Source: CAZUZS01 sp964624795 (GTDB taxonomy: Bacteria > Calditrichota > Calditrichia > RBG-13-44-9). Taken from it: a stretch of DNA of 14,565 bases. Positions 7,626 through 14,318 of this stretch are shown piece by piece. The position numbers were made by a program, and so were the translations under genes. The notes below the pieces were generated by a model, which saw nothing but the letters and a program-made list of their open reading frames with translations, did not search any database and was not told the origin of the DNA. The first letter of the stretch is position 1. Each line of letters opens with the position of its first letter. Location: assembly GCA_964624795.1 (NCBI GenBank), contig CAZUZS010000092.1, positions 1 through 14,565 on the forward strand. Direction: 5' to 3'.

Positions 7626-8984
7626 CTATCTTTCCAGGATCATTTTCTGAGTATACGCGGAATTCCCGACGGTCAATCGCGCAACATACATTCCGGAAGC
7701 GACTTTTCTACCGGTCGAATTGCAGCCGTCCCATTGCACTTTGTGTTCACCGACTCCCTGCATCTCGTTGACCAGTGTGGTCACTTCTTCCCCGATGGTG
7801 TTGTATATTCTGAGACTTACCGGCGCAAGGTGTGAAACGTTGTAACGAATTGTGGTGGATGGATTGAAAGGATTGGGATAGTTTTCCAGCATCCGAAAAT
7901 TTTCCGGAGCCAGATCGCCTTTCTCATCAATTGAAGTGGTATGAGAGATCACGTTTATGTCCAAGCCCAAGGCGTTGGCGATATCCGCCCAGTCGTACAC
8001 ATGCACTTGCCGGTCGGAATGCATGGCGTAGAATGACCCATTTGGCAGGTTGGGAAGTGCGAACTGGGTCAGTGCGATGCCGTCAGTCCCCTCGGTAGGT
8101 CCCGTAAAATACCCGATATGGTCGTATGTTTCCCGGTCGAACACCTCGAACTCGGTAGGTGTAGCATTTTGATCAGCCACAATGATATAGCCTGCTCCAT
8201 TGCCCAAATCATAAAGCGCAATGCCTTCCGGATCGTTCACAAACAAGCCGCTGCCGAATCTCTGCAATAGATTGCCACTGAGATCGAACACCATCACATC
8301 CTGGCCGGCACCTTCGTCGCAGATCAGCGCATGTTGAGAAACCGGGTCGATAACAATTGACTCCAATGCTGCCCCGGTCAGAAAATAAAAATCCAGGTCG
8401 CCGGTAACGCCATCCCCGCCGGGAACAACATTATACACATACACCCGGTCGTTGGACGGGCCCACGTCTGTAATCCAGGTTTGCAGTTGAGAGCCATTCC
8501 AGTACAGCCCGATGCCATACGGCTCCTCAAGATCGCTGGCGCCGTAATAGCCGATGAATGTCAGGTCGGGGAGCGAAAAAGCCGATACACGATGGTTATC
8601 GCGCTCGACCACGAACAATACATCTTTGTTCCCTTCGGAGGTTGGGACATTATACGCTACCGCAGGGCCGTTCGGGTAAGATAGCTCGCCCGGTCCGCTT
8701 CCGGAGGAACCCAGCCGGCCGGTATAGGTATTGGTAACCGGATTATGCATTTCAAGGACATCGCCGGTTTTATCCGTAACAAATACAATACTCTCATTGG
8801 GATCTGTGCCAACCCAAATAGCTATTGAATCCATCGTTCCGTTTCCCCCGGGAGGCATTGTCATTTCATAGAAAAGAGGGACGACAACTTTGGTTGACAT
8901 AATAAAAAGTGGTGCCAGCAAAAATGCTGCAAGATAATTTAACGATCTCAGCCTTCGAACAATTCCTTTTAGGGGAAAACTCAT
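7626..8984 (-). CDS. Secreted phytase-like beta-propeller protein with T9SS C-terminal sorting domain
   Basis: A 452-aa exported protein. Residues 10-31 form an N-terminal signal/anchor (RRLR then a hydrophobic run). Residues 45-345 are a six-bladed propeller-like repeat region. The last blades resemble bacterial beta-propeller phytase: DPEGIALYD (251-259), GYIIVADQ (265-272), FEVFDRETYDHIGYF (279-293), GTDGIALTQFALPNLPNGSFYA (299-320), then VHVYDWADIANAL (327-339), matching the phytase 'W..IA..L' end. Such enzymes release phosphate from phytate with calcium, but NHL-like or non-catalytic propellers are also possible. Residues 366-452 are a FlgD-like Ig fold with YPNPFNPST (369-377), GEEVTTLVN and ASGMYVARL, the hallmark of type A sorting domains for type IX secretion. 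A strong ribosome binding site, AAAGGAG, lies 8 nt before the ATG. It is probably a single-gene unit. Confidence 0.75.
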   Translation of the reverse strand: MSFPLKGIVRRLRSLNYLAAFLLAPLFIMSTKVVVPLFYEMTMPPGGNGTMDSIAIWVGTDPNESIVFVTDKTGDVLEMHNPVTNTYTGRLGSSGSGPGELSYPNGPAVAYNVPTSEGNKDVLFVVERDNHRVSAFSLPDLTFIGYYGASDLEEPYGIGLYWNGSQLQTWITDVGPSNDRVYVYNVVPGGDGVTGDLDFYFLTGAALESIVIDPVSQHALICDEGAGQDVMVFDLSGNLLQRFGSGLFVNDPEGIALYDLGNGAGYIIVADQNATPTEFEVFDRETYDHIGYFTGPTEGTDGIALTQFALPNLPNGSFYAMHSDRQVHVYDWADIANALGLDINVISHTTSIDEKGDLAPENFRMLENYPNPFNPSTTIRYNVSHLAPVSLRIYNTIGEEVTTLVNEMQGVGEHKVQWDGCNSTGRKVASGMYVARLTVGNSAYTQKMILER

Positions 8985-9014
8985 ATATAACTCCTTTTTT
9001 TCTCATATCCTTAC

Positions 9015-9042
9015 AAATTACCTGCCACCCTCCTGGTGACAA
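9015..9042 (-). promoter_or_regulatory. Weak candidate promoter of the phytase-like gene
   Basis: On the minus strand TTGTCA (9042-9037, five of six consensus bases) is 16 nt from TAATTT (9020-9015), a poor -10. The leader to the ATG at 8984 would be short. Offered as the best candidate only. Confidence 0.25.
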
Positions 9043-9187
9043 CATGTTCCAATGAATTCCGGGATTCGTGCTGCAAATCCGACATAGCAAAATATTACAT
9101 TGCACCGGATCAGAGGAAGTTGATATAGGTCACGGAGTGCGCCAAAATATATACTATTTCCTGCCATGCACCGGACAATTTCGATGG

Positions 9188-9208
9188 GCTGTAAACAAAT
9201 TTTACAGC
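9188..9208. repeat. 8-bp inverted repeat with 5-nt spacer upstream of the phytase-like gene
   Basis: GCTGTAAA (9188-9195) and TTTACAGC (9201-9208) are perfect complements. It lies about 200 bp upstream of the phytase-like gene and next to the REP cluster. It may be an operator or a transcript hairpin; no T run makes it a clear terminator. Confidence 0.5.
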
Positions 9209-9221
9209 AAATTCAGCATCC

Positions 9222-9237
9222 GGTGGGAGGGGAATCC
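9222..9237 (+). repeat. Partial REP sequence (head and left arm only)
   Basis: GGTGGGAGGGGAATCC is identical to the first 16 bases of the full REP at 9318-9345, but the right hairpin arm is missing. With the REP at 9250-9273 it forms a head-inverted pair, and it marks the left edge of the REP cluster. Confidence 0.65.
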
Positions 9238-9249
9238 ACTCCTCAACTG

Positions 9250-9273
9250 TCGGCGATGGAATCGCCTCCTACC
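9250..9273 (-). repeat. REP sequence, minus orientation (left REPIN, first half)
   Basis: Read on the minus strand it starts GGTAGGAGGCGATTCC and closes a GGCGAT/ATCGCC hairpin with a 3-nt loop. It differs from the copy at 9924-9948 by a one-base loop deletion. With 9318-9345 it makes an inverted pair with a 44-nt spacer. Confidence 0.8.
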
Positions 9274-9317
9274 TTTCCAGCATGGGAAATTCCTTTCATT
9301 GCATCCACTATGGATAT

Positions 9318-9345
9318 GGTGGGAGGGGAATCCTTTCCCCGACCG
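9318..9345 (+). repeat. REP sequence, plus orientation (left REPIN, second half)
   Basis: It has the head GGTGGGAG followed by a GGGGAA/TTCCCC hairpin with a 4-nt loop, ending GACCG. It is 26 of 28 bases identical to 9990-10017 and homologous to the reverse complement of 9250-9273. Confidence 0.8.
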
Positions 9346-9387
9346 ATAATCACCGCAGATCAATTCCCTGGCAAGATCAGAAATCAC

Positions 9388-9401
9388 AATCGCTTGCTAC
9401 C
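9388..9401 (-). repeat. Degenerate REP head at the RAYT stop codon
   Basis: The minus strand reads GGTAGCAAGCGATT, 12 of 14 bases identical to the REP start at 9924-9948. The TAG within it (9399-9397) is the stop codon of the RAYT gene. Confidence 0.45.
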
Positions 9402-9885
9402 CCTTTAACAATTCCGTGAATAAAAACGGCCAATCCTGCCATTCCTCAACCAGTCCCTTCCGGACAGGATTATGCAAAACATAATTCAACTGCCGAAGAT
9501 ACGACTCTTCGTTGCGAATACCGTGATCGTAAAAACTTTCCTCCCAAATAACTTCATTGATTCTGTTAATTGACTTGATTTTTCTGCTCGTAAAACGTGA
9601 GAAACCAGCCATAACTTGCTCGAGTGCTTTTAATGGACCTAATCTTAAAACAAGGTGCACATGATTCGGCATCATTACAAAATTCTTGCATACCCAGTAA
9701 TTATTTCTATTCAACCAGTGAATTGTGTTTTTAAATACTGTGAAGGTCATTGAGCTTGCGTTATCCTGGCAAGAACCTTCAATCAAGTAATTACTTCCAT
9801 TCTTGCAGCATTTGGTAATGGCATAATATTGACCGGGAATGGAAACACGCCCTTTGCGTAAATTCTTTGAATGAGGATTTTTCAT
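9397..9885 (-). CDS. RAYT: REP-associated tyrosine (Y1/HUH) transposase
   Basis: A 162-aa single-strand transposase-like protein of the IS200/Y1 superfamily, subtype RAYT, which binds and processes REP palindromes. Key motifs are VSIPGQYYAITKCC (res. 14-27), the HUH motif MPNHVHLVLRLG (72-83, His75 and His77 bind the metal), SFYDHGIRNEESYLRQLNYVLHNPVRKGLV (117-146), in which Tyr129 or Tyr135 should be the nucleophile, and the closing EEWQDWPF (147-154), typical of the 'W.WSS' end of RAYTs. The length is normal and the frame intact. It is flanked on both sides by inverted pairs of REP sequences, as expected for a RAYT with its cognate REPs. Unlike an insertion sequence it has no flanking terminal repeats that would mark autonomous mobility, and RAYTs are usually single-copy and vertically kept. 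Start at the ATG at 9885; the ribosome binding site is weak. Confidence 0.88.
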   Translation of the reverse strand: MKNPHSKNLRKGRVSIPGQYYAITKCCKNGSNYLIEGSCQDNASSMTFTVFKNTIHWLNRNNYWVCKNFVMMPNHVHLVLRLGPLKALEQVMAGFSRFTSRKIKSINRINEVIWEESFYDHGIRNEESYLRQLNYVLHNPVRKGLVEEWQDWPFLFTELLKG

Positions 9886-9923
9886 GCGCCATGCATCAGT
9901 TTGTCAAACACTGCAAGCCCATA

Positions 9924-9948
9924 TCGGCGATAGGAATCGCCTCCTACC
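9924..9948 (-). repeat. REP sequence, minus orientation (right REPIN, first half)
   Basis: On the minus strand it starts GGTAGGAGGCGATTCC, with a GGCGAT/ATCGCC hairpin and a 4-nt loop. It pairs with the inverted REP at 9990-10017 across 41 nt. The spacer contains a decayed extra copy at about 9953-9969 (TCGGCGA, then ATGGAATCC). Confidence 0.82.
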
Positions 9949-9989
9949 ATTCTCGGCGAGATGGAATCCTTTCGCAGAATCCATTCCAA

Positions 9990-10017
9990 GGTGAGAGGGG
10001 AATCCCTTCCCCGACCG
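9990..10017 (+). repeat. REP sequence, plus orientation (right REPIN, second half)
   Basis: It has the head GGTGAGAG followed by a GGGGAA/TTCCCC hairpin with loop TCCC, ending GACCG. It matches the copy at 9318-9345 at 26 of 28 bases. It ends 9 bp from the stop of the large hydrolase gene. Confidence 0.82.
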
Positions 10018-10026
10018 TTGCACCTC

Positions 10027-13000
10027 CTACCGTACTTCTATCACATCATAAACCGACGGATTTCCCTGCGGCTGCTCTCCCCCTCCGCCCTGCCATTCGG
10101 AAGCCTTCTGGCCTACTGTTCTGAATTCACCGATGCCGCCGGCGCCGTGGTCGTCTTGCCCGCCAATCAACACAAACGCATTTTTCAAACCGGAAGAAGG
10201 CAGGTATTTTCGCGGCACGGAAAACCGGATGCAGTGATCATTTGCAAAACCAATAGGATGCTCGCTGTCCTGCGGCCGGTACTCGGCAATAATCTGATCC
10301 CTGGCATCAGTTATGCGAAAACCATTGCCCACGAAGATGATACGATTGTAAGCATATTCAAACGGAATAGTGAAGTTGGCGTTCATCTCAACGCGGGTGC
10401 GCCGGAAACCGGCTTTGTCACCAAAATTCAGGGCAATGGCCGTGTAGGTTAACTGGAAACCGCTTTCCGGCCGCCAGCCGGGATTTACCAGGTTGCGGTA
10501 TTCAACTTTAAAATAATAGTAGTTTTCATCACTCCATATTTTTACAGCCCTCCCATCGAAGATTCCCGGTGCAAAGGCAGGATTAGTGGGATAGACATAT
10601 TTTCCATTCGGTCCCTTATCATCAAACTCCGCATCCGCAGCGCTCAGCACCACCCTGGTCAGCTTACCCGGTCGCTGAATCGCATCTTCCGGCGCAATGA
10701 GATCGAAACCGGGCCCCTTGAACACCGGCAGATTCATGTTCATGGTGGGTTGGCAAAAACTCAAATCCGCCAGGATTCGCCTGTTTTTTTGCTTTACTTC
10801 GGTAATGTCTTTCCCGCTGGCGCGAACCAAAACTTTTTCGCCCTCCCGGTTCATCCTAATTTCCAGGGGTAAGCCCATGTTCCAGTCGGTCCGGAATTGC
10901 GCCGTCTTTTCTTCACTGGCCGGCAGGGAAACAAAAAGATGAACCGATTTGGCACGCCCTGCAGCAGTCTTCAGATTAATCAAAAAATCTTCATTATCGA
11001 TTCGATAACTCCCTTCCACCCGGTGAGAACCATAACGGAAAGTGAAATTTATATTCTTCAAATCCGGCGGCAGGTGCGGCTGCAGAACAAGCGAATCCCG
11101 CGGCACATCCGGACTGATTCCCAGCAAATCCTGCTGCACGTTTCGAATAAATTCCGCCAGATTCCACGCCTGCGAGACCGTCCCCGACATTTGAGGGAAT
11201 TCATGCCCTTTCCGCGGCCAGGCCTCCAGCAGCTCGGAATAACTGCCGCTGGCATCTGTATTCAGGATCTGATCCGCTTCATCCTGCAATACGCGAAACG
11301 CCAATCCCGGATTGCAGGGAAACAGCGCGGTGAGCAGTGGGCCGGCCAGCCAGGTCCAGACAATGCCGTTGTGGTAAGCGGCGTCAGGCGCATAATAAGG
11401 CGGATAGTGGTGGTAGGGATGAAAATCCGGATCTCCCTGCCATAACGATCCTACACCCCACGGATAGGTTAGTTTATCCGTAACCGCTGCCAGGACTTTC
11501 TCTTCTCTGGATTGATTCAGCAGCGGCGTTTTGGGAAACGTCAGGGCAAATATCTGATTTGGACGCAATTTAGTGTCCGGCGAGCCATCATCATTCAGGT
11601 GATCATAAAGTACATTCTGTTCGCCGTTCCAGAAGAATTTGGTGAAATTGCTGCGACATAGTTCCTGCACACCCGCCCATTTCTTCGCAAGGTCATCGAA
11701 TCCCAGCCGCCTGGCCCAATCGATGGAAATGCGCATTTGTTCCAGCCACAGCGCCTGAATTTCCACCGCCCGGTTGCCGCGCGGCGACCAGGGACCTTCC
11801 GTCCCCACCGCATCCATCCAGGTCTCGGCGTCCCCGTGGGTCAAGAAACCTTTGTCATCAACATGATATCTCAGAGCACCGTCCATCGCCCTTTGCACCA
11901 CTGGGAAAATCTGTTCGATGAAACGTGAGTCGCCGCTGTATTTTACATAGTTTTCGCAGGCTCTGACAAACCATGGGGTGCCATCGGCAGTGTTGTAAAT
12001 GATTTCTTTTAACATTACCCGGTTGGGAATGCGGCCATAAAACGGAGATGAAATATCCTGATTCTGAAATTCCGAGAAAGAGAGAAGTATCTGCCGGGCC
12101 TCCTCAAACTGGCCGGTGCACAACAACGCCCCGGTAAAGGAAATAAAACTGTCCCGGCCCCAGTAATTGTTGAACCACGGCAGGCCGGCCCAGATGCCCT
12201 TTCCGCGCTGCTCGGTCACGAGATCATCCATTGAAATCAACGCCCAGCGATAAGCCAAATCCAATTCAGGATTTCCGGTTTCAGTTCCGGCATTTTTCAG
12301 CAGCGCCCGGATTCGGTTTCGGCGGATCTCCAGAAGGCGTTCTTTTTGTGACATCAGCGCATAAATGCGCTCCAATTCCGGCTGCGTTTGGGCAAAGATC
12401 GCAGCCAGTGTCACCGGGCCCTGGATTTCCATTTTGAATCCTACTCCGCCGGGGAAGTTGCCCATTTTCTCTTTGGAATCCAGGATTTGAGATTCGGTCG
12501 CCTCTGCATCGCCGGCAACCTTGCACGCCAGGAAAACCGGCTTGTCCAAGCCGAACCCATAAAACCGCGTTTCATTAGAATTCTGCTTCTCATTCCAGGT
12601 CCAGGCATTTTGCATGATCGGTTCCGCGAAATGGAAATGGGCAGCAACTTTCAGCGGACGCACCGGCTGCAAATCGATCAGCACCAGGTTGAGGGAATCC
12701 ACAAAATGAAGCGTCTCGGTTAGCTGCGGATAGCGCCGCACCAGCCGGTCGGGGTAAAGCTCGATTTTTTCCGCGGAGGAACGATCCAGCACGGCGCCAT
12801 CCACAACCAGCATGTAGTCCAGCAGGTAGCGCTGCTCCAGAATCGTGTAGCCCTGGAATCCGCCCTGGTTGGGCCGCTGCGTTTCGCCAAACCAGAAGGC
12901 GGCTTTCTTATTGGTAAATATAAACTGGTGAGGCTGATCGGGCGCAAGGTCAATTTTCATGCTGTCCAACTCATCGACATCTGCAAGAGCTGACATGGCA

Positions 13001-13041
13001 ATAAAGACCGTCATCAAAATTAAGGTAAACTTGTATAACAC
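10027..13041 (-). CDS. Secreted glycoside hydrolase: glycogen-debranching (GDE_C)-like (alpha/alpha)6 domain plus glucodextranase C-terminal module
   Basis: A 1004-aa exported enzyme expected to cleave alpha-glucosidic bonds in starch-, glycogen- or dextran-like glucans. Residues 1-20 are a signal peptide. Residues about 25-245 are a beta-rich N-terminal domain. Residues about 255-640 form the (alpha/alpha)6 barrel of amylo-alpha-1,6-glucosidase-type enzymes: GLPWFNNYWGRDSFISFTGAL (286-306), ETWMDAVG (406-413, Asp410 a candidate catalytic acid), WGVGSLWQ (528-535), YHNGIVWTWLAGPLL (556-570) and SELLEAWP (602-609). Residues about 795-1004 resemble the C-terminal module of glucodextranase: DDKGPNGKYVYPTNPAF (807-823), PGIFDGRAVKIW and GFQLTYTAI. 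The start is a GTG at 13041 with AGGGAG 6 nt upstream; no in-frame ATG fits as well before the signal peptide. It is transcribed alone. The exact GH family (133, 15 or another) and the linkage cut are not resolved. Confidence 0.85.
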   Translation of the reverse strand: MLYKFTLILMTVFIAMSALADVDELDSMKIDLAPDQPHQFIFTNKKAAFWFGETQRPNQGGFQGYTILEQRYLLDYMLVVDGAVLDRSSAEKIELYPDRLVRRYPQLTETLHFVDSLNLVLIDLQPVRPLKVAAHFHFAEPIMQNAWTWNEKQNSNETRFYGFGLDKPVFLACKVAGDAEATESQILDSKEKMGNFPGGVGFKMEIQGPVTLAAIFAQTQPELERIYALMSQKERLLEIRRNRIRALLKNAGTETGNPELDLAYRWALISMDDLVTEQRGKGIWAGLPWFNNYWGRDSFISFTGALLCTGQFEEARQILLSFSEFQNQDISSPFYGRIPNRVMLKEIIYNTADGTPWFVRACENYVKYSGDSRFIEQIFPVVQRAMDGALRYHVDDKGFLTHGDAETWMDAVGTEGPWSPRGNRAVEIQALWLEQMRISIDWARRLGFDDLAKKWAGVQELCRSNFTKFFWNGEQNVLYDHLNDDGSPDTKLRPNQIFALTFPKTPLLNQSREEKVLAAVTDKLTYPWGVGSLWQGDPDFHPYHHYPPYYAPDAAYHNGIVWTWLAGPLLTALFPCNPGLAFRVLQDEADQILNTDASGSYSELLEAWPRKGHEFPQMSGTVSQAWNLAEFIRNVQQDLLGISPDVPRDSLVLQPHLPPDLKNINFTFRYGSHRVEGSYRIDNEDFLINLKTAAGRAKSVHLFVSLPASEEKTAQFRTDWNMGLPLEIRMNREGEKVLVRASGKDITEVKQKNRRILADLSFCQPTMNMNLPVFKGPGFDLIAPEDAIQRPGKLTRVVLSAADAEFDDKGPNGKYVYPTNPAFAPGIFDGRAVKIWSDENYYYFKVEYRNLVNPGWRPESGFQLTYTAIALNFGDKAGFRRTRVEMNANFTIPFEYAYNRIIFVGNGFRITDARDQIIAEYRPQDSEHPIGFANDHCIRFSVPRKYLPSSGLKNAFVLIGGQDDHGAGGIGEFRTVGQKASEWQGGGGEQPQGNPSVYDVIEVR

Positions 13042-13128
13042 AATGGACTCCCTGAAGGTTAAAGCGAATATGATAAGAATGTTTTTTCTGTCTCTGCATC
13101 ATTTATCTAGTCCGAACAATTAACAGCA

Positions 13129-13163
13129 CAAATATATGAATTTTGCGAATCTCATCGCAAAAT
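13129..13163 (-). promoter_or_regulatory. Putative promoter with overlapping 9-6-9 operator palindrome for the hydrolase gene
   Basis: ATTTTGCGA (13140-13148) and TCGCAAAAT (13155-13163) form a perfect inverted repeat with a 6-nt spacer. On the minus strand TATATTTG (13136-13129) fits the Bacteroidetes -7 consensus TAnnTTTG, and TTTG (13161-13158), inside the palindrome, lies 21 nt upstream where the -33 element is expected. A repressor on this palindrome could control the hydrolase. The leader would be about 80 nt. Confidence 0.4.
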
Positions 13164-13594
13164 CTATTTGAATTCATCGATATCGCACTGTAAAAATAAA
13201 GAAAATTTGATTTTACCCTGAAGGGCGTTCGACTGGTGAACGTTAAAAAAGGATATGTCAAGTGAGATTTGAATTTTCCAGACAAATGCGATCTTCATGG
13301 AAGAAAATTAATGCTAAAATTGCCTCTCACAAAAAGTTAACGCGAATTAAAAATTCTTTTCACCAACAATTTAATGATGACAGTGCGTACAAAAGGATCC
13401 GTCAGTCCACTCTGTTTTTCCTGGCAAGTAGTAAATGCAGGCATTGAGGAAACCGCCGACGATTAGCCACAAAATAGGCATTTCATGTTATTTAAAAGTA
13501 TTCGCGCATCTTACCGCAAATTCGCAACCCAACAGCTTGTATTCTTTGAATGCAACTATGCCCAGGCCGCAAAGAAGGATGACAAATAAACATC
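13164..13594. other. AT-rich stretch without a recognisable gene
   Basis: Short open frames exist (for example 13262-13447, plus strand) but have no recognisable ribosome binding site, domain or sensible composition. Only a small CGTTC/GAACG inverted repeat (13226-13242) stands out. I see no RNA gene. Confidence 0.5.
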
Positions 13595-14200
13595 TCATTC
13601 TTGTTGCGTTAATGCTCCGTATGCAAGATCAATATTTGTTTCCAGTATATATCTTTCCGAAGGATTGCCTTCATCAGAAAATCTTGATGTATCAATATTA
13701 AAAATTATCTCTGAATACCTTTTTTCCTTCTCGAATGAAATATATGAAAGAAAAAACAATAAACTGTTCAAATCGTTCGAATTCAATACTGAGAGTATTT
13801 TCTGCTCCGTGAATGATTCGTTGTTTTTCAGAACTTTTACCAATCCTGCAAAACCCGTATCTTTGATTGAATGATAACATTTTTCAGAATCCGATGTGAA
13901 AAACAAAATGTAGGCAGCTTTGATTCTATCATCCACAGGCAATTGCAATAGTGTATCGAGATCGTTATTACTTTTGTCTATCACTGACAACTTTTGAAAC
14001 ATGTCAAATAAATCCTCATCTAAATAATGATCCTGATACCAAGTATCAACGGAATTTAATATGCACTGTTGGTAGTATTTCAATTTGGAGGGATCAAGAT
14101 TTTTTGCTTTTAGCATACTAAGGACACAATCCTGCGATGAACCGGGCGCACAATAACTTAATAAAGCCAAAATGAATATAATGCTCGTTGCTTTTTTCAT
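13595..14200 (-). CDS. Predicted lipoprotein of unknown function next to the RHS remnant
   Basis: A 201-aa product that I do not recognise. It starts at the ATG at 14200, chosen because AAAGGA lies 8 nt upstream and because the product then begins with a signal peptide, MKKATSIIFILALLSYCAPG. Cys17 after LLSY suggests a lipoprotein, although Tyr before the Cys departs from the usual small residue. A longer frame from 14227 would put nine polar residues in front. The mature part is acidic, rich in Leu, Asp and Ser, and mostly helical in appearance, with further Cys at about 25 and 46. Codon use is clearly AT-richer than in the hydrolase gene to the left. It follows the tail of an RHS gene on the same strand, so it may be a partner or cargo gene of that locus, but it has no visible immunity or toxin motif. 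Confidence 0.6.
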   Translation of the reverse strand: MKKATSIIFILALLSYCAPGSSQDCVLSMLKAKNLDPSKLKYYQQCILNSVDTWYQDHYLDEDLFDMFQKLSVIDKSNNDLDTLLQLPVDDRIKAAYILFFTSDSEKCYHSIKDTGFAGLVKVLKNNESFTEQKILSVLNSNDLNSLLFFLSYISFEKEKRYSEIIFNIDTSRFSDEGNPSERYILETNIDLAYGALTQQE

Positions 14201-14216
14201 ATCCAAAATCCTTTCA

Positions 14217-14315
14217 TTACGGTTCATTTATTGGAATCGGATCAGGCAAGACGGCCTCTTCTGTCTCGATTGGCAGGTTATCAATTACATATTGCATTTC
14301 CAACTTTCCCAGCAT
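14217..14315 (-). other. Short 32-codon frame continuing the RHS frame after its TGA
   Basis: After the TGA at 14319 the same frame stays open for 33 sense codons, with an ATG at 14315 and a TAA at 14217. The peptide, MLGKLEMQYVIDNLPIETEE followed by a Pro-rich acidic end, looks protein-like. It may be the decayed C-terminus of the RHS protein or a tiny leader-type gene before the lipoprotein. No clear ribosome binding site is seen. Confidence 0.25.
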
Positions 14316-14318
14316 AAC

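Noticed and set aside
9397..9885. Complete IS200/IS605 insertion sequence
   Set aside because: The protein is RAYT-like and the flanks are REP pairs; there is no TnpB gene and no IS-type left and right ends.
9222..10017. CRISPR array
   Set aside because: Repeats are few, in both orientations, of two hairpin subtypes and unequally spaced around a RAYT gene, which fits REPs rather than CRISPR.
10897..11445. 182-aa open frame on the plus strand inside the hydrolase gene
   Set aside because: Arg/Gln-rich antisense shadow of the conserved (alpha/alpha)6 domain.
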